The notes beneath the pieces are model-generated. The model saw only the letters and a list, made by a program, of their open reading frames with translations. It was not told the DNA's origin and did no database searches. Below, one piece after another: positions 6,592 through 13,390 of a stretch of 21,467 nt of DNA. The stretch comes from Candidatus Daviesbacteria bacterium. GTDB lineage: Bacteria; Patescibacteria; Microgenomatia; Daviesbacterales; UBA10151. The position numbers were made by a program, and so were the translations under genes. The DNA lies in contig JAUSHE010000031.1 in NCBI GenBank assembly GCA_030648435.1, positions 1 to 21,467 of the forward strand. Reading direction: 5' to 3'. How positions within the stretch are numbered: the stretch's first letter is position 1; every line of letters begins with the position of its first letter.

Positions 6592-6940
6592 CACAAATTA
6601 TTTTATAGATGCTATCCACAGAAGGCCTGAAAAACAAATATTGGATCGCTTGCTGGGACATATCATATATATTTCTACTCTCTCATTTCATATTTACTGC
6701 TATTCTTTTAAAATAAAAGTGCCTGACCAAAAAGTAATTTCTCAAAAAGATAAATTTCAATTAACAGATTTTTCTGGAAATTTACTGGAAAAAGCTTTAA
6801 ATGGTCCGACAAAAGATTTGGAAGACAATATTCAACTCCACAGCGCAGCAGAAGCAGATTGTGATCTTTTTTTAACAAATGATGCAAAGCTTCTTAAATT
6901 AAAATCCTTTGGTAAAACTGAGGTCAAATCCGCTGTATGA
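6572..6940 (+). CDS. PIN-domain protein, probable toxin (VapC-like)
   Basis: The 122-residue protein starts MAKVFLDTNYFID, with the first PIN acidic residue at Asp7. The C-terminal half has DLEDNIQLHSAAEADCDLFLTNDAKLL, with the acidic pair and the TND motif of PIN ribonucleases. The middle acidic residue that normally follows the ISxLS strand is not clear: the sequence is ISTLSFHIYCYSF, so the metal site may be incomplete or the family may use a different residue. PIN toxins cleave tRNA, rRNA or mRNA. The TGA stop overlaps the ATG of the next kinase (6937-6940), so the kinase appears translationally coupled to the toxin. Confidence 0.8.
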   Translation: MAKVFLDTNYFIDAIHRRPEKQILDRLLGHIIYISTLSFHIYCYSFKIKVPDQKVISQKDKFQLTDFSGNLLEKALNGPTKDLEDNIQLHSAAEADCDLFLTNDAKLLKLKSFGKTEVKSAV

Positions 6941-7944
6941 AGAAATCAATAACAGTTTCAGCGCCGGGAAAATTAATGCTTTTGGGGGAACATGCTGTTG
7001 TTTACGGCAGGCCTTGTATTGTCACTGCTGTTAACCAGCGGATGAAAGCGACAGTAGAGCTCACGGATGAACCTGTTTTTGAGTTGAATGCTCCTGATGT
7101 GCAGGTTTTAGATTACAAAAAGCCGATGTCTGAGCTGGGCCAGGGCGATATTCCCAAAGGTGCCAAGTTTGTTGAAATAGCCGTTAAGAATTTTTTTTCC
7201 ACCCCCGAGGTGAAGAAAATGCGATTACACCTCGGGGGTGTAGCCGTGGCAACTGCTTCTGAATTTTCTTCAAAATTTGGCTTTGGATCCTCCTCTGCTT
7301 CAACTGTTTGTGTTGTTAAGGCATTATTTGAATTATTTAAGGATGATCTGGCCTATAAGCAAGGCTTGCGAGTGGATCTCAAAAAAAGTATTTTTGAGAT
7401 CGCTCTTAAAACAGTTTTGGATATTCAGGGTAAAGGCTCCGGCTTTGATGTGGCAGTAGCAGTTTATGGAGGCACGCTGTATTTTGTTACCGGCGGAAAA
7501 GTTATAGAACTACTACATATTGACTCGCTCCCCTTAATCGTAGGCTACTCAGGAATCAAAGCAGATACTGTAACTTTAATAAATCAGGTTTTAGAGAAAG
7601 ATCAGGATGTTGTTGGAGATATCTATACTAATATTGGTAAATTGGTAGAACAAGCTAAACCGGCTTTATTGAGTAAAGATTGGTCCTCCCTTGGAAAGCT
7701 TATGAACGAGGACCAAAAGCTCCTGGAAAATCTTGGAGTAAGTATTAAAAAACTTGATGATATGATCTTAGCTGCTCAAAATGCCGGAGCATATGGAGCA
7801 AAACTTTCCGGCGCCGGTGGAGGCGACTGCATGATAGCATTAGCGCCTGATGATAAAACCCAAGCTGTAAAGGATGGTATAACTGCAGCCGGAGGCCAAG
7901 TAATTGAAATTGAAACAAACGCGGAAGGAGTAAAAGCAGAATGA
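6937..7944 (+). CDS. Second GHMP kinase, probable phosphomevalonate kinase
   Basis: The 335-residue protein has the GHMP pattern: SAPGKLMLLGEHAVVYGRPCIVTAV at the N-terminus, the phosphate loop FGFGSSSAS (114-122), GKGSGFDVAVAVYGG (165-179) with a catalytic Asp171, and SGAGGGDCMIAL (291-302). The GGGDC form of the last loop matches bacterial phosphomevalonate kinases better than mevalonate kinases, which usually have GGGGC. A phosphomevalonate kinase is also what the pathway needs between the upstream mevalonate kinase and the downstream decarboxylase. The N-terminus, on the other hand, looks like mevalonate kinase, so a second mevalonate kinase cannot be excluded. Residues 89-102 are encoded by a third palindrome. 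The stop overlaps the decarboxylase start by ATGA. Confidence 0.75.
   Translation: MKKSITVSAPGKLMLLGEHAVVYGRPCIVTAVNQRMKATVELTDEPVFELNAPDVQVLDYKKPMSELGQGDIPKGAKFVEIAVKNFFSTPEVKKMRLHLGGVAVATASEFSSKFGFGSSSASTVCVVKALFELFKDDLAYKQGLRVDLKKSIFEIALKTVLDIQGKGSGFDVAVAVYGGTLYFVTGGKVIELLHIDSLPLIVGYSGIKADTVTLINQVLEKDQDVVGDIYTNIGKLVEQAKPALLSKDWSSLGKLMNEDQKLLENLGVSIKKLDDMILAAQNAGAYGAKLSGAGGGDCMIALAPDDKTQAVKDGITAAGGQVIEIETNAEGVKAE
7200..7240 (+). repeat. Palindromic element, copy 3 (in the second GHMP kinase)
   Basis: A perfect 13-bp inverted repeat, CACCCCCGAGGTG (7200-7212) and CACCTCGGGGGTG (7228-7240), encloses a 15-nt loop. The left arm is read in another phase (T-P-E-V) but the right arm is read as H-L-G-G-V, the same codons phase and peptide as the right arm of copy 2. 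Spacing between arms is longer than in copies 1 and 2, so this is a related but distinct form. Confidence 0.85.
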
Positions 7945-8894
7945 AAGCAACAGCCATTGCACCGTCAAACATAGCTTTTACCAAATACTGGGGTAAAAAA
8001 GATGAGGTTTTGCGGCTACCTGAAAATGGCAGTATTTCAATGTGCCTGAGTAATCTTTTAACTACCACTACCGTGGAATTCTCTTCTGATTTTGAAAATG
8101 ATGAAATCGCTATCAACGGCGTAGACGGAACTGAGCGTATCATTGAACACCTGGACAGAGTCAGGAAATTAGCAAATATAAGCCTAAAAGCCAAGGTAGC
8201 TTCCAATAATAATTTTCCTTCCGGCACAGGGCTTTCTTCTTCTGCTTCTGGTTTTGCAGCTTTAACTTTGGCAGCCAGCAAGGCTGCAGGTTTGGATTTA
8301 TCAGAAAAAGAACTTTCCATTTTAGCCAGGCAAGGCGCCGGTTCTGCCTGCAGGTCTATCCCCTCGGGATTTGTGGAATGGTTAGATGGAAATACTTCTG
8401 AAACTTCTTATGCCAAGCAAATTTTTCCACCTGACTGGTGGGCTATTGCAGATGTGGTGGCTGTTGTTTCAGAAGGCAAAAAAGAAGTGCCTACATCTGC
8501 CGGACACGCTTTGGCTCAATCCTCCCCTTTTATGAAAGTTCGCCTAGGACGAATGAAACAAAAAAATGAATTAGTTAAAAAATTGATCAAAGATAAAAAC
8601 TTCAAAGAGCTTGGAGAATTAATCGAAGCGGAAGCCTTAGAGCTGCATGCCATAATGCTGACTCAAAAACCCCACCTGATTTATTGGACTGCCGGCACCC
8701 TGCGGATTATGAAATTAGTTTCCCATTGGCGGGCAGAGGGCCTGCCTGTATATTTTACTGTCAATACCGGCCAGGATATCCATTTAATTTGCAAGCAGGA
8801 AAATGTTGAAAAAGTAAAAGAAAAATTAAAAGCGCTGGACTTTGTCAAAGATATTATTGTAAATACTCCGGCAGAAGGCGCGAGGCTTCTTTAG
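7941..8894 (+). CDS. mvaD: Diphosphomevalonate decarboxylase family protein
   Basis: The 317-residue GHMP-superfamily enzyme matches mevalonate diphosphate decarboxylase: NIAFTKYWGKKDEVLRLPENGSISMCLS (10-37), the ATP loop NFPSGTGLSSSASGFAAL (91-108) and GSACRSIPSGFVEW (134-147). The family phosphorylates and decarboxylates mevalonate 5-diphosphate to IPP. The catalytic Asp lies in a motif usually reading FDAGPN; here the motif is FTVNTGQD, with Asn275 at the Asp position. This leaves the exact substrate open: a variant diphosphomevalonate decarboxylase, or a phosphomevalonate decarboxylase needing an IP kinase not seen here. It is the last gene of the operon. Its 3' end overlaps the end of the convergent IDI-like gene by 41 bp. 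Confidence 0.85.
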   Translation: MKATAIAPSNIAFTKYWGKKDEVLRLPENGSISMCLSNLLTTTTVEFSSDFENDEIAINGVDGTERIIEHLDRVRKLANISLKAKVASNNNFPSGTGLSSSASGFAALTLAASKAAGLDLSEKELSILARQGAGSACRSIPSGFVEWLDGNTSETSYAKQIFPPDWWAIADVVAVVSEGKKEVPTSAGHALAQSSPFMKVRLGRMKQKNELVKKLIKDKNFKELGELIEAEALELHAIMLTQKPHLIYWTAGTLRIMKLVSHWRAEGLPVYFTVNTGQDIHLICKQENVEKVKEKLKALDFVKDIIVNTPAEGARLL

Positions 8895-9378
8895 CCCAGG
8901 GAGTATAATTTGCCGGATTTTGGGCAATATCTTTTAAGAACTCTGCTCTTTCCACCCATTTATATTCATAACCTAAGTCAGGATTTAGGCTTAATTCCCC
9001 ATCATATTGCCCCGTCATCAAAAAACAATGCTCATTCTCGCAAAAGCCATTATATTTGGCAAAATAATTAAAAAAACCTAAATTTTTTAGGGTTATTTTT
9101 TGTTTAATCCCCCACTCTTCAGATAAACACCTTTCCGTCGCTTCTTCCATAGTTTCATCCGTGTTACCGCTACGCAACGGATGGGTAGCTCCGGTTATAT
9201 CCCAAATATTATCAAAAATTTTATGCTTTCGTTTTTGCAGTAAAACCTGGCCTTTGGAATTATAAAGGAGTACGGCAATTGCCAAATGCCTTTTGCCATC
9301 TCCTGTATGCCCTACTTCTTTGGGAATATATTCTAAGAATTCTCCTCGATCATCTACCGCCAAAATTGTCTGATCCAT
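8854..9378 (-). CDS. idi: Isopentenyl diphosphate isomerase, type 1-like (Nudix)
   Basis: Read from the ATG at 9378, the protein has 174 residues. It aligns well to type 1 IDI, which interconverts IPP and DMAPP: VGHTGDGKRHLAIAVLL has both N-terminal metal-binding His (24, 31), THPL gives His66, CENEHCF gives Glu114 and Glu116, and YTPW is at the C-terminus. The catalytic Cys (Cys67 of E. coli), two residues before His66, is Ala64 here. An upstream in-frame start at 9423 would lie inside the ZIP gene; 9378 is preferred because it follows the ZIP stop by one base and has GAGGG about 11-15 nt before it. The gene converges on mvaD with a 41-bp 3' overlap, fitting a shared pathway. Confidence 0.85.
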   Translation of the reverse strand: MDQTILAVDDRGEFLEYIPKEVGHTGDGKRHLAIAVLLYNSKGQVLLQKRKHKIFDNIWDITGATHPLRSGNTDETMEEATERCLSEEWGIKQKITLKNLGFFNYFAKYNGFCENEHCFLMTGQYDGELSLNPDLGYEYKWVERAEFLKDIAQNPANYTPWAKEASRLLPEYLQ

Positions 9379-9379
9379 G

Positions 9380-10132
9380 TTAAACTTTTCCCTCGAGGGA
9401 AGATATGACTGCCCAAACCACAATCACTCCCGCTACCAGACAAACTGTTTCCCAAAAAGCGACTTTTTTATTTTCATTATGATGTATTTCCGGAATCAGG
9501 TTGGCAACCGCAATATAGATAAAAAAACCTGATGTCAAAGATAAAACAACTGGCAGTAGTCCCCCGATTGCATCTTTTGCCATATAGGTCAAAACCGCTC
9601 CGACTAAAGCAGCCAGAGCGCTTGCAAAATTGATTAACAAGGCTCCTTTGCGTGAAACTCCTTTACCGAGCATTAAACCAAAATCACCTATTTCCTGCGG
9701 TATCTCATGTGCTGCCACTGCCAAAGAGGTCACTATCCCCAGGGGAATACTAATCAAAAAAGTTGCCGCCATAGCCACTCCGTCAATAAAATTGTGTACA
9801 GTATCTCCGATTATGATTAATGGAATTAAGGCTTTTTGATCCTGCAGATGCGTTCCATGGTCGTGATGATGAATAAACCGCTCCAGCAGAAAAAATGCTA
9901 AAATCCCCGCCAAAGTCCAGAAGAAAACACTGTTTTCATCCCCTCCAAACTCAAGAGCTTCCGGCAGCAGGTCAAAAAAAGCAGTCCCAAGTAAGGTTCC
10001 TGCAGCAAAAGAAGATAAAAAGTGGGAAATTTTTAGGGCAAATTCTTTCTTGATGAGAAGCAATATTCCACCAATCAAAGAAACGATACTGCCGATAAAG
10101 CTAAATAATAAAATGTATCCTAAAAGCGGCAT
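9380..10132 (-). CDS. ZIP family metal transporter
   Basis: The 250-residue membrane protein moves divalent metals (zinc, iron or manganese) into the cytoplasm. Transmembrane segment IV carries HNFIDG (113-118) and segment V carries HEIPQE (142-147), the two-helix metal site of ZIP proteins. A His-rich cytoplasmic loop HHHDHGTH (88-95) sits between segments III and IV, as is typical. About eight hydrophobic segments can be counted. The C-terminal SSLEGKV is encoded by a palindrome (TTCCCTCGAGGGAA at 9388-9401). It is followed after one base by the IDI-like gene, so the two are likely cotranscribed; IDI needs divalent metals, but a functional link is only a guess. Confidence 0.92.
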   Translation of the reverse strand: MPLLGYILLFSFIGSIVSLIGGILLLIKKEFALKISHFLSSFAAGTLLGTAFFDLLPEALEFGGDENSVFFWTLAGILAFFLLERFIHHHDHGTHLQDQKALIPLIIIGDTVHNFIDGVAMAATFLISIPLGIVTSLAVAAHEIPQEIGDFGLMLGKGVSRKGALLINFASALAALVGAVLTYMAKDAIGGLLPVVLSLTSGFFIYIAVANLIPEIHHNENKKVAFWETVCLVAGVIVVWAVISSLEGKV

Positions 10133-10142
10133 AACTATAAAG

Positions 10143-10151
10143 AGTATACCA
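10143..10151 (-). promoter_or_regulatory. Extended -10 element before the ZIP gene
   Basis: On the minus strand TGGTATACT is a TGn-extended -10 box, ending 10 nt before the ATG at 10132. No good -35 is present, as is common with extended -10 promoters. The predicted leader is only a few nucleotides. Confidence 0.5.
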
Positions 10152-10156
10152 GAAAG

Positions 10157-10894
10157 CTATTTAAGCAGGGGGTCGATGGCAGACTGAAAGGCAGTATAAG
10201 GTTGAGCGCCCACTATTATGTTGCCGGTTATAGTACCTGAAGGATCAGACTTTCCCACAAAAAAGCTGGGTGTGCCGGAAACCCCTGCCGCACCACCGTC
10301 AGCAACATCTTTTTTAACTTCCTCTGCATATTTTAAAGAGTCTGCGCAGGCTTTTAAATTAGCCTGATTTAATCCCAAATCAGTGGCAAATTGATAAACA
10401 TCATCTTTTGTCAGGCCGTTTCCGTTAGATTTGGTCTTATTAAAGATGGCCTCATGAAATTTATAATATGCACTGTCTCCGCCTTGTTCTTTTGCACAGC
10501 TTGCGGCGTTTGCTTCGAAAGTAGCCATCGGTTCATGAAACGGCAACGGGTAATCCCTAAAAACCATCTTAACTTTGCCGGTATTTATATACTCTTTTTT
10601 AAGCAGTGGATATACATCGGTAAAATGTCTCTTGCAAAAAGGACACTCATAATCTGAAAACTCTATTAAAGTCACCTTGGCATCTTTATTCCCCAAAACA
10701 GGGTCATCATCAACAGATACTTTGCCTGAAGTTGGTTGTTGTGGAGCCTGTTGTTGGGTAGGAGGAGCAGAAGGTGCAGGGGCGTTTGCCGCAGTGCCGG
10801 CTGATTTAGGCCCTATTTTAATAATTCCTCCGCTAATTAAAATTGCAACAGCAATAATGATTGATCCTAAAATAATTGCCCTTGGGGTAGTCAC
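10157..10894 (-). CDS. Membrane-anchored DsbA/DsbG-like thiol-disulfide protein
   Basis: The 245-residue protein starts with a GTG. Residues 7-27 are one hydrophobic segment that would anchor it in the membrane, followed by a low-complexity Ala/Pro/Gln linker (about 31-55). The rest is a thioredoxin-fold domain of the DsbA type with the redox motif C84-P-F-C87 in FSDYECPFCKRHF and the cis-Pro region GVSGTPSFFVG. It belongs to the COG1651 group and acts outside the cytoplasmic membrane on protein disulfides. It has two further Cys (in ASCAKEQ and LKACADS) that could form a structural disulfide. It has its own strong promoter and is followed by the ZIP gene 24 bp downstream. Confidence 0.9.
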   Translation of the reverse strand: MTTPRAIILGSIIIAVAILISGGIIKIGPKSAGTAANAPAPSAPPTQQQAPQQPTSGKVSVDDDPVLGNKDAKVTLIEFSDYECPFCKRHFTDVYPLLKKEYINTGKVKMVFRDYPLPFHEPMATFEANAASCAKEQGGDSAYYKFHEAIFNKTKSNGNGLTKDDVYQFATDLGLNQANLKACADSLKYAEEVKKDVADGGAAGVSGTPSFFVGKSDPSGTITGNIIVGAQPYTAFQSAIDPLLK

Positions 10895-10902
10895 GATACT
10901 TT

Positions 10903-10931
10903 AGTCTAAAAGGAAAAGAGGCTGCTGTCAA
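10903..10931 (-). promoter_or_regulatory. Promoter of the DsbA-like gene, leaderless layout
   Basis: On the minus strand TTGACA (10931-10926) and TAGACT (10908-10903) are 17 nt apart. The GTG start at 10894 is 8 nt after the -10 box. This predicts a leaderless mRNA with a GTG start, and the promoter supports GTG as the true start. Confidence 0.75.
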
Positions 10932-10943
10932 TAGCCACTAGCC

Positions 10944-11519
10944 TTAGTTAAACTGATTTTGGGCTGATTCTAACCCTTTTTCCAGAAGTAAATCCAGGGC
11001 TTTTAATGCCTGTTTGATCATATGTTTTACTTGTGGCTTTTCAGAATGTATAAACGGTTCTAAAACAAACTTCTCGGCAGATATGCTTTGACCTTTATGT
11101 TCTCCGCTCTGGGTCCTTAAATTTCCAATCCCCAGCCTAACCCTGATAAATTGGTCTGTCCCCAAAATATTAATAACTGACTCAACCCCGTGATGCCCTG
11201 CTGCTGCACCTCCTAATCTCACTTTGATCTTACCTAACGGCAAGTCTAACTCGTCATGAATAACTATTACATTAGTAGCTGGTAGTTTGTAGTATGTAGT
11301 AAGCAACTTCACAGCCATACCGGAATTATTGACATAAGTTTGGGGCTTGACCAGGAGTATCTCCGGAGCTTTGATCAGTTCGGATTTGAATCTTGTTTCA
11401 GCGCTCCAATCTACTAAATTAAGCTTTTTGGCTAACTCATCTAACACCTTAAAACCCAAGTTATGCCTGGTACCTGCGTATTTGCTTTCCGGATTTCCCA
11501 AACCAATAATTAGTTTCAC
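10944..11519 (-). CDS. pth: Peptidyl-tRNA hydrolase
   Basis: The 191-residue protein releases peptides from peptidyl-tRNA dropped by the ribosome. The N-terminus MKLIIGLGNPESKYAGTRHNLGF gives Asn9 and the catalytic His19; HDELDLPLGKIKVR gives Asp89. These match bacterial Pth. The next conserved motif, usually GHNG with an Asn (Asn114 in E. coli) that binds the substrate, reads GHHG here with His110. The motif before it, usually GGxGG, is GGAAAG. The fold is certain; the altered motif may be a lineage trait. The start overlaps the stop of the phosphatase gene upstream by ATGA. Confidence 0.95.
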   Translation of the reverse strand: MKLIIGLGNPESKYAGTRHNLGFKVLDELAKKLNLVDWSAETRFKSELIKAPEILLVKPQTYVNNSGMAVKLLTTYYKLPATNVIVIHDELDLPLGKIKVRLGGAAAGHHGVESVINILGTDQFIRVRLGIGNLRTQSGEHKGQSISAEKFVLEPFIHSEKPQVKHMIKQALKALDLLLEKGLESAQNQFN

Positions 11520-12292
11520 TTTTTTAAAGCCTCCAGGACTTCATTATGGACTAACCCATTTGAAGCTATGCATTCTGCCTTATCTGCTGACCAGTCTACC
11601 GGATTGCCGGATCTGTCACTGACCTTTCCGCCAGCCTCCGTAATAATAATTCCGCCTGCAGCCTGATCCCAAATCCAGGCCGTATTAGGCAAAGCATCCA
11701 GGAAACCTCTGGCAACAAAAGCCAGACTGACCGCCCCTCCGCCCAGCATATAAATATATCTTACTTTTTCAAGAAGCGGATAAAAATAATTTTTTAACTT
11801 ATCTTTTCTCCTGCTCATGCCGCCAATCCCCAATCCGATAACCGAATTTTTTAGCTTATTAGTTTTACTGACCGCGATTTTTCTGCCATTCAAGTAGGCT
11901 CCTTTGCCGATCTCTGCCCAGTAAAGATCATTTTGGGTAACATGATAAATCACACCTAAAACCGGCTGGTTATTTTCCAAAAGCCCGATTGAGACCGCAA
12001 AAAACGGCATTTTTGAGGCAAAGGAAATTGTCCCGTCAACCGGGTCAATTGCCCAGGTAAACGTCGATCTATTGTTAATCCTGACTTTTTCTTCGGCAAT
12101 AATATTATGAGAGGGGAAATTTTTGGTAATTATTCCAACTATGGTTTTTTCCGCTGCCAAATCCGCCTGGGTGGCAAAATCGGTGTGATCGGTTTTGATC
12201 ATCAGCTTATGATCCTGACCGTAAAAACTCATAATAACTTTACCGGCTTCTACGGCTGCCTGTTTAGCAACTTTTAAAAATTTATCTTCCAT
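11516..12292 (-). CDS. Inositol monophosphatase family phosphatase
   Basis: The 258-residue protein has the Li+-sensitive Mg2+-dependent phosphatase fold. The metal site is spread over EEK (about 67-69), WAIDPVDGTISF (motif DPxDGT) and WIWDQAAGGIIITEAGG (motif WDxAAG). Family members hydrolyse inositol-1-phosphate, fructose-1,6-bisphosphate, NADP or 3'-phosphoadenosine phosphate; the substrate cannot be told from sequence alone. It overlaps the phosphoribosyltransferase gene upstream by 11 bp and pth downstream by 4 bp, so all three are one translationally coupled unit. Confidence 0.92.
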   Translation of the reverse strand: MEDKFLKVAKQAAVEAGKVIMSFYGQDHKLMIKTDHTDFATQADLAAEKTIVGIITKNFPSHNIIAEEKVRINNRSTFTWAIDPVDGTISFASKMPFFAVSIGLLENNQPVLGVIYHVTQNDLYWAEIGKGAYLNGRKIAVSKTNKLKNSVIGLGIGGMSRRKDKLKNYFYPLLEKVRYIYMLGGGAVSLAFVARGFLDALPNTAWIWDQAAGGIIITEAGGKVSDRSGNPVDWSADKAECIASNGLVHNEVLEALKK

Positions 12293-12905
12293 TTAACAAT
12301 TCTATCACTTCCTCATCTGTCACAGACTCAAATTGACTATAAAATTGGCCTACAGCCTGGAAATATTCAGGTATTTGAAGTACCACATTGCTTTCAACCT
12401 CATTTTCAACTTTCTTCAAGGCGCTACTGCTTGCAACAGGTACAGCCAATATTATTTTTGCACCGTGCCTCTTAAGATATTTGACAGCAGCAAGAGTTGT
12501 GGAACCGGTGGCCATACCATCATCTGCTAAAATGATCGTTTTCCCGGAAATATCAAGGGGCGATCTGCCCTGCCTGTATAGTTTCTCCCTTCTTCTTAGT
12601 TCTGTCATCTCTGTGTCAATCTTTTGTTTCAGCTCTTCAGGTTCTATTTCAAGTTCATCCAACAATTCCTGGTCCCAGATTACTTGCCCATCCGGATCAA
12701 GCGCCCCTAAAGCCAGCTCTACCTGACCGGGAGCGCCAATTTTGCGGGTTACGATAATGTCAAAAGGTAAATTCAAATCTTTGGCTAATTTTGCTGCCAC
12801 CACCACCCCACCCCTGGGAATACCCAAAACAATATCAGCTTTAGTATTTTTTAATCTATTTGCGAGTAATTCCCCCGCAGCTTGTCTATCTTTAAAAATC
12901 TCCAT
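12282..12905 (-). CDS. Phosphoribosyltransferase-domain protein
   Basis: This 207-residue protein belongs to the type I phosphoribosyltransferase fold (COG1926 group). The PRPP loop is IILADDGMATGSTTLAAVKYL (about 123-143), and VLGIPRGGVVVAAKLA and VTRKIGAPGQVELALGAL are further family blocks. The substrate is unknown; some relatives are annotated as gene-regulatory or as predicted phosphoribosyltransferases without a known base. The ATG at 12905 shares a base with a TAA stop that ends the intact-looking C-terminal frame of the broken upstream gene (TAATG), showing that the two were once coupled. Confidence 0.9.
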   Translation of the reverse strand: MEIFKDRQAAGELLANRLKNTKADIVLGIPRGGVVVAAKLAKDLNLPFDIIVTRKIGAPGQVELALGALDPDGQVIWDQELLDELEIEPEELKQKIDTEMTELRRREKLYRQGRSPLDISGKTIILADDGMATGSTTLAAVKYLKRHGAKIILAVPVASSSALKKVENEVESNVVLQIPEYFQAVGQFYSQFESVTDEEVIELLNGR

Positions 12906-13173
12906 TAAAACAACTCCAACTGCGGAGCCTCTGCCTCTTTCGATCCACCCTCACTGACAAACTTTTCTGGAGATATCCTTCGGCAATATTCTGTTTTCCG
13001 GATCTGACAGCCTGTTCCATCTGGTCTTTGGTCCTGGATTTGTAATCAATGTATTTTTTAACAAACTCTACAGTAAAATCATAAATAATTTCAGACTGCT
13101 TAAAGAAAGGCAGTTTACGATATCCACCCTGCTGGTTATTCTCATCTTGCATAAACACATCATACCATTTCAA
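12892..13173 (-). pseudogene. Four-helix-bundle protein, internally shortened and frameshifted
   Basis: Residues 18-67 from the ATG at 13173 read KLPFFKQSEIIYDF, FVKKYIDYKSRTKDQMEQ and AVRSGKQNIAEG. This is the start of the small four-helix-bundle family related to the 23S rRNA intervening-sequence proteins (function unknown). The family normally continues with two more long helices. Here the frame instead becomes basic and low-quality and ends at 12892. In the next frame the end reads EKFVSEGGSKEAEAPQLELF and stops with TAA at 12907-12905, overlapping the next ATG. This looks like a real C-terminus, so a deletion plus frameshift has removed the middle. A sequencing error could explain the frameshift but not the missing helices. 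Confidence 0.65.
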
Positions 13174-13182
13174 AATTCCTCT

Positions 13183-13211
13183 TTGATTTTTAGTAAATCT
13201 GAATGTAGTAT
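13183..13211 (+). promoter_or_regulatory. Possible promoter of the 56-residue ORF, leaderless layout
   Basis: TTGATT (13183-13188) and TAGTAT (13206-13211) are 17 nt apart, and the ATG at 13220 is 8 nt after the -10 box. Both boxes match the consensus only in part, but the spacing equals that of the stronger promoters in this window. Confidence 0.5.
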
Positions 13212-13219
13212 TTCAATTC

Positions 13220-13390
13220 ATGTGCAGGGAAATTGATAAAGTTATTAGCGATGCAGAGGCATCGTTAAAACAGGCATATCAACCAGATACCGTAGAGGTA
13301 GATCCTCCGGATATGGAACATACACCTCCCCGGCTTCCTTTGTTGGGAGGGAAAAAACCGATTTTGAGGAAAAACCCTACTTCTTCTTAA
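13220..13390 (+). CDS. Small hypothetical protein, 56 residues
   Basis: The open frame begins MCREIDKVISDAEASLKQAY, a likely short amphipathic helix, and continues with an acidic, proline-rich part (VEVDPPDMEHTPPRLPLL) and a basic tail GGKKPILRKNPTSS. No family is recognised. It fills the gap between the broken four-helix gene and the DNA ligase and overlaps the ligase 3' end by 14 bp. A promoter-like pair of boxes ends 8 nt before its ATG, as for other genes here, which is the main support. Composition is protein-like but the length is small, so it could be spurious. Confidence 0.5.
   Translation: MCREIDKVISDAEASLKQAYQPDTVEVDPPDMEHTPPRLPLLGGKKPILRKNPTSS

Noticed and set aside
7745..8320. 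Long minus-strand frame across the kinase-decarboxylase junction
   Set aside because: It lies entirely under two well-supported plus-strand genes with conserved motifs and shows no family signature; the composition is what reverse reading of GHMP genes gives.
9388..9401. Palindrome TTCCCTCGAGGGAA at the end of the ZIP gene as another element copy
   Set aside because: It is a perfect 14-bp palindrome but its sequence does not match the other elements, has no flanking duplication, and its GAGGG also serves as a plausible ribosome-binding site, so it may be chance.
9379..9423. Longer N-terminus for the IDI-like protein
   Set aside because: It would lie inside the end of the ZIP gene; the type 1 IDI alignment begins at the ATG at 9378, which follows the ZIP stop by one base.
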